DNA of 64,000 nt from Cacajao melanocephalus (GCA_963573385.1 CAUYLG010039153.1:18890-82889); one strand, 5' to 3'; counted from the stretch's first letter, positions 25,066 to 40,190 are shown. Numbers and translations are program-made. The notes: a model not told the origin generated them from the letters alone.

Positions 25066-28000
25066 CTACTCTCTCATTCACTACAGATTTTGGGGAAAAG
25101 ATTAGTTTGAAAGCTTTATTAAAAAGTATTCATAATAGGAAAATATTTTTTAAATGCAGTGTTGTTACTTATGAATATTTAAAGAGCAAAGTGCTACTAA
25201 GAAATAATACTTTTACTAATCAAGAGGAAAGTATTGCATAATATGTCAGTAGTTCATTGAGGAAATTACAACTTTAACTTTAGGCCTTGCCTCCAGAAAT
25301 TATCATAAATTTTGAGTTATAAGTTTTTTTCTAATATTGTTTTCACTTTTTTAACTTTTACTTTCTCCTAGGAGCAGAGTTGATAAATATCCAGATATTG
25401 TTCACAAAAGTTTATCTCCTGAAAATTGGAATGAGGGTTTTATTTTATAGATTTTCAACAAAGTATCGATGCCATTGAATTTAATTCTATAGCCACAATA
25501 ATCTTCCCTAAAAAGTAAATGATATCTCGGTGATTTGTAATTTAGTAAATCAGTCAAATTTGGATGAGACTAAATTTGGAGTATTTAAACAGTCCTGCCA
25601 CATTTTTAGCTGTCAAATTAACCAATTATTTATTAAAAGTACCAGATTTTTAGCTTCTCAGCAATTTTATTTTCTCAAAAGATCCAATTATTTGGTAATA
25701 TTGCTGATTAATACTCTATTCAATTTCAATTACTTTCATGAAAGAAAATCTGATTTTTATTGTTAAGCTGTGCTTGACTTCCATAGCCAGCACCTTGCCT
25801 CCTTATGTGCTGCCTTACTTATCCCTTTGGCCACAGTTTCAAGTTTTCCAGAAAACTGCTTCAAAACCCTGAGCAGACCTGCACAGCTTCTCTGGATACT
25901 TCCTCTCTACCTGTCCTCTAAACTGCCTTCTCTTTTCCCAGAGAGTACCCTCTTAACTGTCTATTTTATAATATACCCTTGCCAGGATGTCAGACCTGTA
26001 AAATTCCATGTGAACAGCACACAGCTGTGAAATTTAACAACTGATAAATAATTCTAGTGGAATGAAAAATAAATGGACTGCCATCAATTCCTTCTTCTTC
26101 ATTCTACCCTAACTGAAAATGTAGCAAAAATATTGTAGAAAAGTACTTCCATGAATTTGGCTATTCCTTGTCTTTTTAACATAAAGCTTTGCTACAGATA
26201 TATGTCTCTGGTTAGTTTTAAAAGTTGTTCAAAAATTCCTTGCTAAAATAAAATCTTAAGTGAGGAAAGGGAAACTTTGCCATGCCTAAAAATAAAGACC
26301 CTCCCCTCCCCCTACTCCCCATGAGATTGTGTATTACATCTGTACAAAGTTTAGAATTTCAGATTTGGGGACATGGAGGTCATCCAGAGGTTACTTTTCT
26401 CCCAGTCAAACACAAACATAATAAAATTGCTCACTTGCGTCTCCTCTCTGCCCCCCTTAAAGGAGTGCCAAAGCCACAGTTACATGTACTCATGTGTGAC
26501 GCAAAATTCTATTTTTAAACCCAGACAGAATCTATCATTAGTCATTTACAGAAGGAAACCATTAACATCTAAAAGGATGGAGCAACAGAACTCCTTCATG
26601 TTGCCAATTGCTTATAAACTAATTCTAAGTACAGCAATGGCTGGAAATATATGTTTTCTGTCACTTAGAAAGATACAGTTTCTCAGTTAACTTATGCCAT
26701 GTTATGAACATATAAGTATTAGACTCTAAAAAGGTAGAAAAATGGAAGACTATACTAACTTATTTTTCTGCTTGATCACATTTGTTTAATCAACTGCTTA
26801 TTCTTCTGCTTACTCATTTTTGGGCATGAAACATTTTCATGGACTTAGTTTGCTTACAAAAGCTAATATTATCCCAAAATTGCTCAAGCACTAAGAATTC
26901 ATTTTAATGTTGTACATATTTATTATATAAGAAAGATTTTTCCCATCAAAAAATATTTAATCTGTTATAGAGATTGTAAATTTTTAACTTAATTTTATTT
27001 TTTTCTTAAGGAAAACTCTAAGGTATTATTACCATTTTCAAAACTGTCAAGTACTGGTGAATGATACTTGTTATATGTTAATTTTTAAAAGAATATTTCT
27101 TATACACATTCTTAGTGCAGAATTATATCATACAGAATGATGCATTCTAAGGGTGATGTTTATGAAAAACATTAAAGCTTTGTCAACATGCTTAGCAAAA
27201 TTTTTTAAAACAGCTAAAATTCAGAATATATGGTATGAAGTAAGTTACATGTGCAAATACTATTTTAATTCTTGAGCACTTCAACAAAATTAGCTTGTAA
27301 AGTAAAATTAAAACCACACTGAAATGCTAAATTTGCAGATGAATCATTAAATTTTTTACATTTCTGTTTATTTCTCTAGCTAAATTACATGACAGAAGGC
27401 AAAGGTCATGATTAATTCATTGGTGTATTCTTTATATATTGAATATAAGCTGCTCAATAAATATTGTGGAATAAATGAACAAACATTTAACATTTTATTG
27501 TTTTCTATGTTTTTCAAGGTTTACATTAATTGTTTGTGTGCTTTGTGACTTTATTTTCTCCAAAAGAAATTCTTCTTGAAATGAAAAATTCACAAGAGTT
27601 AGGATAACTGGAAGAGCCCCAAATTTAAAATAAAATAAAACAAAGAACGGAAAGACACATGCTTAACAATGAGGTCTGACAAATAACTTGCTGGTGCCTT
27701 TTTGCAAACCTGTTAGTCTAATCTTCAAACTTCTTTATATTTTAACTAAAAAAGCCAACTTCTTTGTATCCCTTTAAAATATTTCATTTTTCTAGCTTTC
27801 TCAAAGTTAAGTTTTTATTTCATGTGTTTCAGTTCATGTATTTCAACATATAAGGTTTATTTATTTTCTTTAAGAACATATCCTAATTACTGAGAGATTG
27901 TATCATCGCATAGCTATGATTGATAATGCTACAGAAATCTGTTGTTTGTACATTATTATAGCACTAGTTATGAAGGTTCTTCAAGCTTAGTGAATTTCTA

Positions 28001-28554
28001 AATGAAGAACACTCATTACTAGCTAGTTTCTTGGAGTCTTTCATGTTTCTTGCCAACTTGTCTTTATATCTATCTTATACCTATTTTCTAAATTGAACCA
28101 AATGAGATAAATGATTTTTTTTTAGATAAGTGAGATTTAATTATGCACAATGTAAGAGAGCTTTCAACAGAGCATTTTCTAAGTATGATTTTGGTACAAG
28201 TAGATGACCTTCTTAAAATCATCAATCCTTGTAATTTCCTTACTACTGGACAATAAAACAGAATCATGGTTCAACTAGCTTATATTTAAAAGGGAATGGT
28301 TTTTACATAAAATATTTAAAGAGAATAACTTCTGCATCACATATTTAGAAATGCCTTCATAAAACCACCAAAAATTATAAATTCTTCATTAAGAAAAATC
28401 ATTTAATGTCTTTGTGATATCTCTTAAGCATTAAAATATTGTCTTTGCTTTGATTTGTCACTATAACCTTCACTGTCAGGTTGCCAAGGGATGCTGCTTT
28501 AAAAAAAAAAAAAAAAACAAATCTTGAGCTTTTCACTGTTTTTGTCATTTGCAG

Positions 28555-28665
28555 AGTAATGTCATCCTGTTGTTAGATACCACTGGCCAAGCCCTTCGTC
28601 GTCTCATTCTCCCTTCAGAAGAGTTTACATCTAAGAAACCTTCCTGGTGGAACAAAGAAGAAGCT
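28555..28665 (+). CDS. VWA8: VWA8 exon F
   Basis: 111 bp, exactly 37 codons, phase 0 at both ends, so skipping it would keep the frame. The acceptor is tcatttgcag ending at 28554; the donor gtaaga begins at 28666. The product is SNVILLLDTTGQALRRLILP, then SEEFTSKKPSWWNKEEA. Estimated residues 1189-1225. The pattern of a hydrophobic strand, a D-T-T-G-Q turn and a second strand is typical of propeller blades (ligand-free turn), and it is followed by a polar loop with a WW pair. Confidence 0.9.
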
Positions 28666-29583
28666 GTAAGAAACACCATATTTGTCCAGCAAATTGCCAA
28701 GGATTTCTATTGCTTTGTAACCAGAAAGATGCATGCATGCCCATCCCTTTAAGTGCTTTTTGTTTGTTGTAATGCACAAGAGAATTTCTTGTTGTGCACA
28801 TGCAGATTTTAACATGGTATATATAACTATAGATACGTGTATAATTAAATATCATTGACTTCTTTTTATGACATAATACTTGCCTGAAGATTTGCCAGGA
28901 CTGGACTAACAATAAGAGAAAATGAGAAACTGTTTGAATATGGTAATTTTTAACAAATTTCTAATCATGGAGTCAATTTAACCTGTTTTCCAGTTATATA
29001 GTTATGTTTTGGATTTATATGATAAAACCATGAGTATAACACTTAATTTCTTCTATTAGAAAAATAAGTGTTTTAGTTTATTAACCAAATTAAATGAGTA
29101 AGCAAACAGTTTAGGCCAACACAAGAGTATTTATTCTGCCATTCAGAAAAAATAATGGCTATAAAATAAGGTTTACCCCCTGCAAGTCAACATACTGAGG
29201 TCTTAAAAGACCATGAAAAAAGTGATTTTTAAAAAATGTCATAAATGTATCCCAATCTAAGAAACAAAGTATTTCCTATGTGTTTATTTTATGATATAAA
29301 TTTCATAGTTAATCATCAGATAGCCTGTTATTTATTAACAACGTTTGATGTTGTTTTTAAAAATTTATTCGGAAGAGGTTTTAGTATAGTTCAGTAAATT
29401 TTGATATATAGTTTAATCTATTTTACCATAAGAGTCTTAGAGTAGATGAATAGATAGCTCCTTTGAGAATTACATGTTTTACAAGTTGAAGAACTTTATT
29501 TAATTTAAGGGGAAGTAGTTAAAGAGAGACATGACTGTATCTGACACATTTAATGTTAATATCTTGTTTTGTTTTGTCTTTAG
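28666..29583 (+). other. VWA8: Intron F-G
   Basis: 918 bp, AT-rich, no recognised repeat or gene. Confidence 0.85.
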
Positions 29584-29648
29584 GAAACTTATAAAATGTG
29601 TAAAGAATTTTCAAACAAAAACTGGCTAGTATTCTACAAAGAAAAAGG
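29584..29648 (+). CDS. VWA8: VWA8 exon G (65 bp)
   Basis: 65 bp, phase 0 in, phase 2 out. The acceptor tgtctttag ends at 29583; the donor gtgagc begins at 29649. It encodes ETYKMCKEFSNKNWLVFYKE K plus two bases of a Gly codon. Estimated residues 1226-1246. The exon was too short to stand out as an open frame; it was placed by its splice signals and by phase agreement with exons F and H. It is lysine-rich and ends in a short aromatic strand. Confidence 0.87.
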
Positions 29649-30082
29649 GTGAGCTCTTTATTACAGAAGATTTAAACTGGAGTTCTTATTTGGTCCATTC
29701 TATTTCCTGTTTTGATTAACTTGTTTACTATAAAATGAATGTAATCAAATTATGAATGTTTTAATATAAAAGTAACTTTGCCCACATTGCAGAATATTGA
29801 GAAACAGACATAAGAAAAGCTAGCACTCACAATTCCGTGACATAGCCACTACTAATGTGGCAATGATCACTACTTTCCATTATTTCTACTCATTCACAGC
29901 CTGACACAGTTTAGAATTTTGTATATCCATTTTTTTCAATTGACATTTTTCTATATTATTACTTAGTCTTGAAAACGTTCTTTTTAAGGATTGCATAATG
30001 TATTAGGAAATGATTATGCCAGATTACTCAACCATTATCCTCACCATTTCCTTTCAGATACAGTTTTCTTCTCCTTTTCTAG
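29649..30082 (+). other. VWA8: Intron G-H
   Basis: 434 bp, the shortest intron here. No recognised repeat. It ends in a C/T-rich tract before exon H. Confidence 0.85.
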
Positions 30083-30208
30083 GAACAGCCTGATCGTGCT
30101 GGATGTTCTAGAAGGGCAAACTCACACCATCTCACTTCCTATTAACCTCAAGACAGTTTTCCTTGTTGCAGAGGACAAATGGCTTCTGGTGGAGAGCAAA
30201 ACAAATCA
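30083..30208 (+). CDS. VWA8: VWA8 exon H
   Basis: 126 bp, phase 2 in, phase 2 out, so skipping it keeps the frame. The acceptor is ctccttttctag ending at 30082; the donor gtgagt begins at 30209. GG|G gives Gly, then NSLIVLDVLEGQTHTISLPI, NLKTVFLVAEDKWLLVESKT and N. Estimated residues 1247-1288. Alternating hydrophobic strands with EGQ and EDKW turns make this one of the clearest blade-like segments in the window. Confidence 0.9.
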
Positions 30209-31248
30209 GTGAGTGGCTTTATATAGTATATCATGGAGTATGCCGTAGCTCAATCTTATTTACCAATTATCCAACATCTTTACTGTTCTGTCTTTCTTGT
30301 GTCTGTCTTTTAACAATTTCTGTGTTTGGTAGCATCTCTACATATGAGACTTATTAGAAGAGAAGAGGGGAGAAAAAAATAAATGTCATTTTTCAGAAAA
30401 TGACATTGAAATTAGCAGTAAAAAATCATGACTTTGCATATGATCCGTATTTATTTGGGCTTTTTCCTATTTGTACATTGAGAATTCACTGTATTCTTGC
30501 CAAACTGGAGGTACTTCAAAGTAGATTTTTCCATCAACTTTGAAGTAGTCTCCATGTTAGAGCCATTGCCTTTTTATAAATTCAGAGTTCACACCTTAGA
30601 AGTTTCTTTTTTATCTTGTGTATTCTGGTTTGGTTGTGATTATGTTTGTGTTGTCTGACCCATTGGACTGTTGCACTCCTTGATTAAAGGCAGTGTATGA
30701 CAGTCAACTTTGAGTACCTTCCCTCATGCACAGCTCTGCTAGCTAAGTGCAGACTCTTTCTGCCCCTCTGCTGACAAGCAGAAGTAGCTCATTGCAGAGG
30801 ATTTCTGCCTATATATACATCCATATTTTAGAAATGTTAAAAATAAGTAGATCAAGGAGACTACAGTGGTGAGGGCATCTGTCTCTTAGCTGTTCACAAA
30901 TCCAAAGTCATACTTCCCCTTCCTGGCTGATCAAAGAGTTTTATCAAGAGAGAGCTCTATAATAATAAGAGTGTGCCCCATTAGAGTTGCTTTCCGCCCC
31001 CCCACAACCCTTTCTGTCATAGGAAGTGTTGGATTTTTGCTTCACATTCATTACTGTATTGCGGTTGTGCACTGCTCTTTAACACCGTGTTGAGAAGTTA
31101 TTTGTTAATTCATGATGAAACTCTAAAACTGTAAATTATACTGGAACTATAAAAAATAGGCAGGAGAATCTAATTTTTCTTAGTCTGGCCTTATGACTAT
31201 CGGAAAAAGAAAAATTTCACTTAAGCTAGATGTTTTGTTTGTTTGCAG
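30209..31248 (+). other. VWA8: Intron H-I
   Basis: 1,040 bp with no recognised repeat. Less AT-rich text at 30.6-31.1 kb may be worth a conservation check. No gene seen. Confidence 0.8.
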
Positions 31249-31358
31249 GAAATACCTTTTAACTAAGCCTGCACACATAGAATCTGAGGGCAGTGGGGTT
31301 TGCCAGTTGTATGTGCTGAAAGAGGAGCCGCCCAGCACAGGGTTTGGAGTTACACAAG
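31249..31358 (+). CDS. VWA8: VWA8 exon I
   Basis: 110 bp, phase 2 in, phase 1 out. The acceptor is tttgtttgcag ending at 31248; the donor gtaaat begins at 31359. CA|G gives Gln, then KYLLTKPAHIESEGSG, VCQLYVLKEEPPSTGFG and VTQ plus one base. Estimated residues 1289-1325. A strand (VCQLYVLKE) is followed by a Pro/Gly loop, which leads into the low-complexity, probably flexible sequence of exon J. Confidence 0.9.
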
Positions 31359-32023
31359 GTAAATACTATGTCATCTGTGTTTATGGCTGTGAGAGTGCAT
31401 ACTTGTACACATACTGTCCTCTAGAATCATTTAAGAATAAAACACCAGCCTATGTTAAGTTTACACCAAAAGAAAAAATTTAGTCACTAGGCCAGAAATA
31501 GTAAATAAGAATCTGCTATCTTTCAAATTGTCATAAGGAAGTTCACTCTTGTAAGCTCTGTCTTTGAATTTTTTTAACTGACAGATCAGTATTTTTACTT
31601 ACATTTAGGTTCCAAGTCTAATTTAGGATAACATCTTTTTTCCACAGACCATTGGGATTTCTACTTAATTTATCACAGTTTTAAGGGATGAATAGTACTT
31701 TTGAAAAAAATCTACAACATACCATTGTCAACACTGGGTTGGGTCAGTTTCACATCTCTTTTCTACAGGGAGCTATTAATAATAATATTTATTCCTAATA
31801 AAATTTTGAATTTTATAAATATTTGAAATCACTTTGGGAAGATGCCTTTATTATAAAAATGGCATTTTCTCAAACAAAAGCTCATGAATATAATTTAAAG
31901 TGTTTCCTCCTTTTTAACTTGTTCTTTTCTGTTTGACTTGTTAAGAATAAAATCTTGCAAAAAATTAATTCCTGGAACATTTCAGGGACATATGGTGTCT
32001 AATGTTTGTCTGATACTTTTCAG
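31359..32023 (+). other. VWA8: Intron I-J
   Basis: 665 bp, no recognised repeat or gene. The open frame into this intron (to 31483) is a read-through of exon I without a nearby AATAAA of note. Confidence 0.8.
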
Positions 32024-32178
32024 AAACAGAGTTCAGCATACCTCATAAAATTTCCAGTGATCAGCTATCATCTGAACATCTAAGTTCAGCTGTGGAACAA
32101 AAGATTGCCTCTCCCAACCGAATTCTCTCAGATGAGAACAATTATGCTACAATAGTTGTTGGTTTCCCAGATCTCATG
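32024..32178 (+). CDS. VWA8: VWA8 exon J (polar linker plus short strand)
   Basis: 155 bp, phase 1 in, phase 0 out. The acceptor is gatacttttcag ending at 32023; the donor gtaagc begins at 32179. G|AA gives Glu, then [38 protein letters not shown] and [13 protein letters not shown]. Estimated residues 1326-1377. The Ser/Glu-rich first two thirds look disordered or loop-like; the end ([11 protein letters not shown]) is a strand. Confidence 0.9.
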
Positions 32179-32547
32179 GTAAGCATCAATTTAAAAAATT
32201 ATTAGATAAATATTTCTTCCCCTCAATTTGACCTGTAATCTGTAAGCCTGTTTGAGGGGTAATTAAAAACATAATAATTTTCTGGTAAACATTTTGGATC
32301 AAGTCTGCATTCCAAATCAGTTACTAGAAAATATGTTATACCTAAATAGTTTCATTACACTTTAAAAATTAGCATTGAAAGTGTAATGCAATGGTAGAAT
32401 TTAGTAGGAAAAACAAGTATTCTCCATATATGGTAGTTCATATACTACAGTTTAAATGCTTAACCTTCTGATGGTGATTTTTTTAGCATGTCTTTTAGAA
32501 TTTTTTAAAGTTAATTATTTTTCCATCTACACATTCTATATATTTAT

Positions 32548-32820
32548 TAACTTTTATTTTAGGTTCAAGTGTGCGTGTGCAGGTTTGTTATGTAGGTCAA
32601 TTGCATGTCACAGGGGTTTGGTGTACAGATGGTTTGGTCATCCAGGTAACAGGCATAGGACCTGATAGGTAGTTTTTTAATCCTCACCCTCCTCTGCCTC
32701 TCCACCCTCAAGTAGGTGTCAGTGTCTGTTGTTCCTTTCTTTGTGTCCTTATGTCCTTGATGTTTCGCTCTCACTTGTAAGTGAGAACATGTGATGTTTG
32801 GTGCTTTGTTCCTGTGTGAA
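32548..32820 (-). repeat. L1 3' end (primate-type), antisense
   Basis: Antisense L1 text: gtgcaggtttgttatgtagg, ggtttggtgtacagatggtt, cacttgtaagtgagaacatg and gatgtttggtgctttgttcc. The low divergence suggests a primate-age L1. Confidence 0.88.
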
Positions 32821-33839
32821 GTTAAATTTGTTGGGTTGTCATTATTGTAGATTAAATTTTTCAATAGTCATGAAGATAGTTTTATTTTCCATTGAGTTTT
32901 GCTCTGATTTATCATATCTTTGCAGCATCCGGGTTATACTATAATGGCTAATTGTCTCAATTGATTTTTCTCTTAGATGGGCCCTTCTGTTATCCACTGT
33001 TATCTGTAAAGGAGAAGCTATTTGAATTGACTTTAGGTGGAACTGGGCAACATCTTCCTCTGATGGAAATGTGGGAAAATTAATTATAAAAGTTATTTCA
33101 GTCCAAGTTGCCATCTAATAACCTTAGATGTAGTCCATGTGTTTTGATTACACATTTAATTTTTATAATTTCCTTTGTAGCTTTTAGATGGGATGATAGA
33201 ATTATTTAAAGATTAAAAATATGCGCTCTGCTTGACGATACTCCAATTTTATACGCCTCAAAATTTTAATGTGGTTAATGAATGCTGGGTACTTCAGGAT
33301 ATAAGAGATTTGAAATCTAAAACCCAATGGATAATATGTAGCTTAGGACTCTGATATATTTTTTCCTAATTATCAAGTAAAAAGCATCTGCTTTCATATA
33401 ACTCAAAATGAAATGTTATTGAAATACAATGTTTACGGCAGCCTTGATATGAAAGAGATGCTTTTTATATGGTTTCTACAATGTTTGCTGCTATCAAAGA
33501 AAAAATATTGGGACTTTTTCTGGAGGTGAAACTATTTTAAAAATTGATCTTCTAATTACCTTCTTCTGATTAAAGAAATCAATATAGAAGTATAATATTA
33601 CTATAAAAAGTTATAAAATAAAAGCTGAGTTAAGGCACTGTTTGTATTAACCTTATAGAAATTCTTTATAGCCTATAAGACTACTGACATTGTTAAATTA
33701 AAAAGCTGTATCCCTGCTACTTAGTATGGTACCCACCACATAGGAGGTATTTTATGAGTGTTTGTTAAATAGAAGATTAGAGTCAGCTAGGTACCCTTTA
33801 AGATGGCAATAATATTTTTAGGCCCCAACACAAGAGTCA

Positions 33840-34050
33840 GGCAGTGTGCTACTCTAAGCTCTGTCATAGATGATAGTTAATTTTTATAAAAATTCTGTGA
33901 GGTTTTACAGATTAAAAAAAAAACAGAAGCAGAGAGAGCTTGTATTCCCTAGGCCACAAAGATTATAAGCCATGGGATTTGAGCTCAAAGGTGACTAGCC
34001 AGCCCCCTAACCCACATCCTTTCTACCACACCACACTGCCTCCTTGCTTT
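33840..34050 (+). repeat. MIR SINE
   Basis: gtgtgctactctaagctctg, aaaattctgtgaggttttac, ggccacaaagattataagcc and gatttgagctcaaaggtgac follow MIR with an expanded A run in the middle. Confidence 0.75.
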
Positions 34051-34199
34051 ATGTGAACTTGTTTGGATTCTATATAAAACTATTGGCAAATGAGTATGCC
34101 ACCTCTTATTAATCTTTTCATACAGTTATCAGTGGCATCTAAATTATTACTTATGTAACTTTTAAAAATCTAATACCAAATAGCTGTAAAAATCTATAG

Positions 34200-34516
34200 C
34201 AAATATCATCCTCAGTAGAGAAACATTAAAAGCATTTCTTTTCTTTTTAGGACTAAAACAAGGATACCCACTGTTACCACTTCTATTAAACATGGTAATA
34301 GTATCTTAGACATGATATATAAAGAGAAAATTGATAAATTGTACTGCAACAAATTTTAAAATTTGAGCTCTGTTAAGAGAATGAGAAGACAATCTGCAGA
34401 CTGGGAGAAAATATTTGCAAACCACATTTCCAACAAAAACTGGTGTCTAGAGTCTATAAAGATTCTTAAAACTTAATAGTCAGAAGGCAAGTAGCCTAAT
34501 TTTACAAACGAGCAAG
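34200..34516 (+). repeat. L1 ORF2 3' fragment, left part
   Basis: gagaaaattgataaattgta, gggagaaaatatttgcaaac and agtctataaagattcttaaa are conserved L1 ORF2 end text. The first ~100 bases come from an earlier ORF2 position, so the fragment is rearranged. No open frame remains. Confidence 0.8.
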
Positions 34517-35032
34517 CAGTAGGCCAGTGTGAGGTATCAAAGATCAGAGCCCAAGCAAGGTAAAGACATCTGTGGTGGGGAGATGTAACCACCAGTGATG
34601 GACATTAAGTCCAAGCAGGATGAAGATGGCATTCCTATGAAGGGGCAGCCTGGAGTAGGATGTGGGAGCCCACGTAAGGGGAAGTATGTGTCCCTGTGTG
34701 AGTGTGGCCCCATATGGGCTGTCAGGACCCAAGCAGGGAGAGTGGAGCATCTGCCCAGAGAGTAAGATTAGTGGTGGAGATGGGAGATGGGTCACATACA
34801 ATGGGCTTGAGTAAGAAAGTAAATATGTGAAGGGTAACAAAATACATGAAAGATAATGAAAACAAGTTTTTAACTGTTGGAAAGGGGAATTACAGATACT
34901 AAAAGGAAGAAAATTAGAATGAACCATGTAGTTATTAGATTAGAACTGGATATATTTTTGTAAACTCATGGTTTTCAATGTATTTAGGTAGATATAGAAG
35001 TAAAAGTGAAGGTAAATGTGAAAAAAAAAGTG
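34517..35032. repeat. Insertion with ~59-bp tandem units and A-tail inside L1
   Basis: It interrupts the L1 between acaaacgagcaag and gtgagcaaaagacttc. Units beginning gagcccaagc/aagtccaagc/gagcccacgt/ggacccaagc start near 34547, 34606, 34666 and 34725, period 59-60. It ends with a 9-base A run (35024-35032). Family not recognised; the 127-codon minus-strand frame at 34544-34927 is a by-product of the tandem units. Confidence 0.6.
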
Positions 35033-35640
35033 AGCAAAAGACTTCAACAAACACTTAACCAAAGAGGATACAGGGATGGCAAATAAGTACATGAAAAGTT
35101 ATTAGACATCAGTAGTCATTAGAGAAAAGCAAATTAAAACCACTGACAATACCAAATACTGAGAGCTAATGCAACTCATACATTTTTTTATGGAAATACA
35201 AGGGCAAACAATAACCAGAACATCTCTGAAGAAGAACCAGACAGAAGTACTCTTCCTATTAAATTTCAAGGATAATTATAAAACTTCAGTAACTAAGACC
35301 TGTACTGGGCTGGGAATAGAAAAATACACAGCAGAATAAAATGCAGTGCCCAGGAACAGATACATGCATATAAACTGTGTTTTATGATACTGTTGCTATG
35401 GGCAAAAGTTAGTAGTATTTGGACAGTAAGCTATACATGTGAGAAAAGGAAGAACGTGCATCCTCACTTTCATACCATTCACAAAAATTAATTCCTGATA
35501 GGCTAAGAACTTAAATGTGAAAGATAAAGCCTTAAAACTTTTAGAAAAAGCATAAGAAAATATCTTTATGATCTTAGGAAGAATAAATACATATAAGGTA
35601 AAAATTTAAAGTAAAGCAAGGGAAAAACAACACAAAATTC
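35033..35640 (+). repeat. L1 ORF2 3' fragments, right part
   Basis: gagcaaaagacttcaacaaa resumes the L1 interrupted at 34516, through gtcattagagaaaagcaaat. From about 35190 an earlier ORF2 stretch follows (ttataaaacttcagtaacta, aaaagcataagaaaatatct), so the order is scrambled. No open frame. Confidence 0.75.
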
Positions 35641-35904
35641 CAGAAGAGTTAAATCTAGAGGAGACAGAGTGAGAATGATTAGGAAGGAGCCAATCACTTT
35701 TGAAGCCCTCCCAGATCTTCAAAAATGCTAGTTATATTCTATTCCTTATTCATAGATGTTTGTTTTATTTTTAACTAATTGCTATGTTTCTGTTTAATTG
35801 TAATTGATTTCAAGATAAAAATGTAACGTATATTTCATACTTGTCTGAAAATTATGATTATTGGCAAAGCAGCTAACCTCCTGTACCACATCCAAAAGGC
35901 TTGT

Positions 35905-36262
<358 letters not shown>

Positions 36263-36353
36263 TAGTATCTGCTTAAAGAGCTGCATTGTTAAGGTTGTGG
36301 TGAATGTAGTATATGGTACTTTAGTACTTTTAATCTCTTTTTTTTTTTTTCAG

Positions 36354-36549
36354 TCACCCAGTGAAGTTTATTCTTGGAAGAGACCATCCTCTTTGCATAA
36401 ACGAAGTGGCATTGATACAGCATTCTATGGAGGAAAGAAGAAAAGTGGAACTCCAAAACAAAGCAATTGTGTGACTCTTTTAGATACAAATCAGGTAGTG
36501 AGGATTTTACCCCCAGGAGAAGTCCCTCTAAAAGATATCTACCCAAAAG
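36354..36549 (+). CDS. VWA8: VWA8 exon K (basic loop and return to beta strands)
   Basis: 196 bp, phase 0 in, phase 1 out. The acceptor is a strong poly-T tract with cag ending at 36353; the donor gtaaga begins at 36550. It encodes [20 protein letters not shown], then [40 protein letters not shown] and PK plus one base. Estimated residues 1378-1442. A markedly basic Lys/Ser stretch (KRP, KR, GGKKKSG) sits between an aromatic strand and a clear DTNQVVRIL strand-turn-strand unit. The basic loop is probably exposed; no function can be assigned from sequence. Confidence 0.9.
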
Positions 36550-37934
36550 GTAAGAAGGAAACTCACCAATTCCTAATTTACAAAGGAGGTTTAAAGTAGC
36601 TTGCTTTTGGTAGAGGATGATAAGTTATCATTATCATTTCATACTTACAAAAATGGATCATTCTGACAAGTTTAGAAGTAACTAAAAAGACCTCTGGGTA
36701 TTCAGAAAGTTCTTACTCATTTTCACAGTGTGTGGTTGTAGCCACTGCTGTTAGAACTCATCTTCATTTATATTACAGTACATGCAGTAGCTTTACCTGC
36801 AACATGTTTTCACAGAGCCTTTTAAAAAGTCTCAGTGTATTCGTCGTAGAAACTGAGGCCTGCCTTTTGTCTTAATCTCCTGAGACTGAAAGTCAGGGGC
36901 TTATCATGCGGACTGATTCACTTAACAGCACTCCGAAAGTCAACTTATATTTATTACTACGTAAAATATCAAATTCCTGGGCTGATCCTCTCTCCTTGTA
37001 TAAATTCACTTGCTCTTTAAAACCCCATCCTATTGTTACCATGTTCTCTAATTTGTATATGAAGATATTCTAACATAGAACTAAAATAACTAGCCCAGGA
37101 TTACCCCACCAGCGGACAACAGTGCCCAAATTTGCACTACAATCTTCTAATCCCAAGTTTAGAGCTATTCTTATTGAACCACACTGGTGTTCATCATAAG
37201 AGATAACTATGAAAAAGTTTGATCATTGATTCATTGACTTTCTTTTTTTGCATCACAGTGGTGGTAATATATTATCTTGTGTCTACATTCATTGTATTAG
37301 TGTGGACTTCACAAATATAGCACTAAATATATTATAATCTGTAACAGGGTTTGAAAGGTTCTGATTATATGATAATATTTAGAATTAATTTCTTCCAAAC
37401 TGAAACGCGTGGAAAATGAATCACCATTTCCTTAAAATGTTTTTTGTGGTAGAAGAGGCAGATAAATAAGCTGACAATTATAGTACAGTATAATAAGATA
37501 GGAATATTCACAAGGTGATATATAAACACAGAGGAGAAGTTTACAATCCATACTGGAGATTATGAGTTGACTCTTGAAAGATGAGAGTTAATCAATTGAA
37601 GGATTTGGTACAGGAAAGGAGCCCTCCATTGGCAGAGCATTCCGGGAATTATAAGAAGTTATGTACCAGAATTTAGTGCACCTCCATTCACCCAGATATC
37701 TAGGGCTCACCTTGATACCTCTTCTCCCTCATCCTCCACATCTCATCCACAGCAATCACCATGCTCTTCTGATCTACAGCCTTACAAATATATCTTGTAT
37801 CCACCCACTTGTCTCCAATTCTGTTACCAATATCCCATCCAAAGCGCCACCATTGTACACTGGAATGTTGCCTTAGCCTTCTGATACTGTTACCTCTTCC
37901 ACTCTTTTCCCCTCCTACCCTTCTCCACACATAA

Positions 37935-39871
<1,937 letters not shown>

Positions 39872-39929
39872 CAGAAAGTAATATTTTAAAACACAACTCA
39901 GGTCACATTGTCCTTAGGATAAAGTTTAG

Positions 39930-40190
39930 AAATTTTAACTTGGCTTAAAAAATCCAGCATGATTTGTCCATTACATATCTCTCTGACTTCTTTCAGTTAA
40001 ATTGAATTCACAAAATTCTTTCCAACTTTCTGCTGCACCCCTTTCCCCCAACCACCAAACTCATTCTCATCCATCAGGTCTCAGTTTAAATGTCACTTCC
40101 TCAGAAGGTTTTGTTCAAATCTAAATTAGGTGCCCTTGTCATACTATCTCATAGCACTTCCTATTTAGGGACAGGAAGAGTGTGTTTATG
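39930..40190 (+). repeat. L2-like fragment
   Basis: catccatcaggtctcagttt, aaatgtcacttcctcagaag, ggtgcccttgtcatactat and tcatagcacttcctat match the common L2 3'-region pattern. Orientation is uncertain. Confidence 0.5.

Larger units (their letters stand above)
22546..28554 (+). other. VWA8: Intron E-F
   Basis: 6.0 kb. From 22.77 to 24.86 kb there are old repeats with a younger MER1-type transposon nested inside. MIR lies at 24866-25065. From 25.1 to 28.5 kb the sequence is AT-rich with no gene; an L2-like end lies at 27400-27480 and a 17-base A run at 28501-28517 precedes exon F. Confidence 0.85.

Noticed and set aside
31193..31483. Frame running through exon I into both introns
   Set aside because: The upstream methionine is intronic and no poly(A) signal lies close after the stop, so no separate isoform is claimed.
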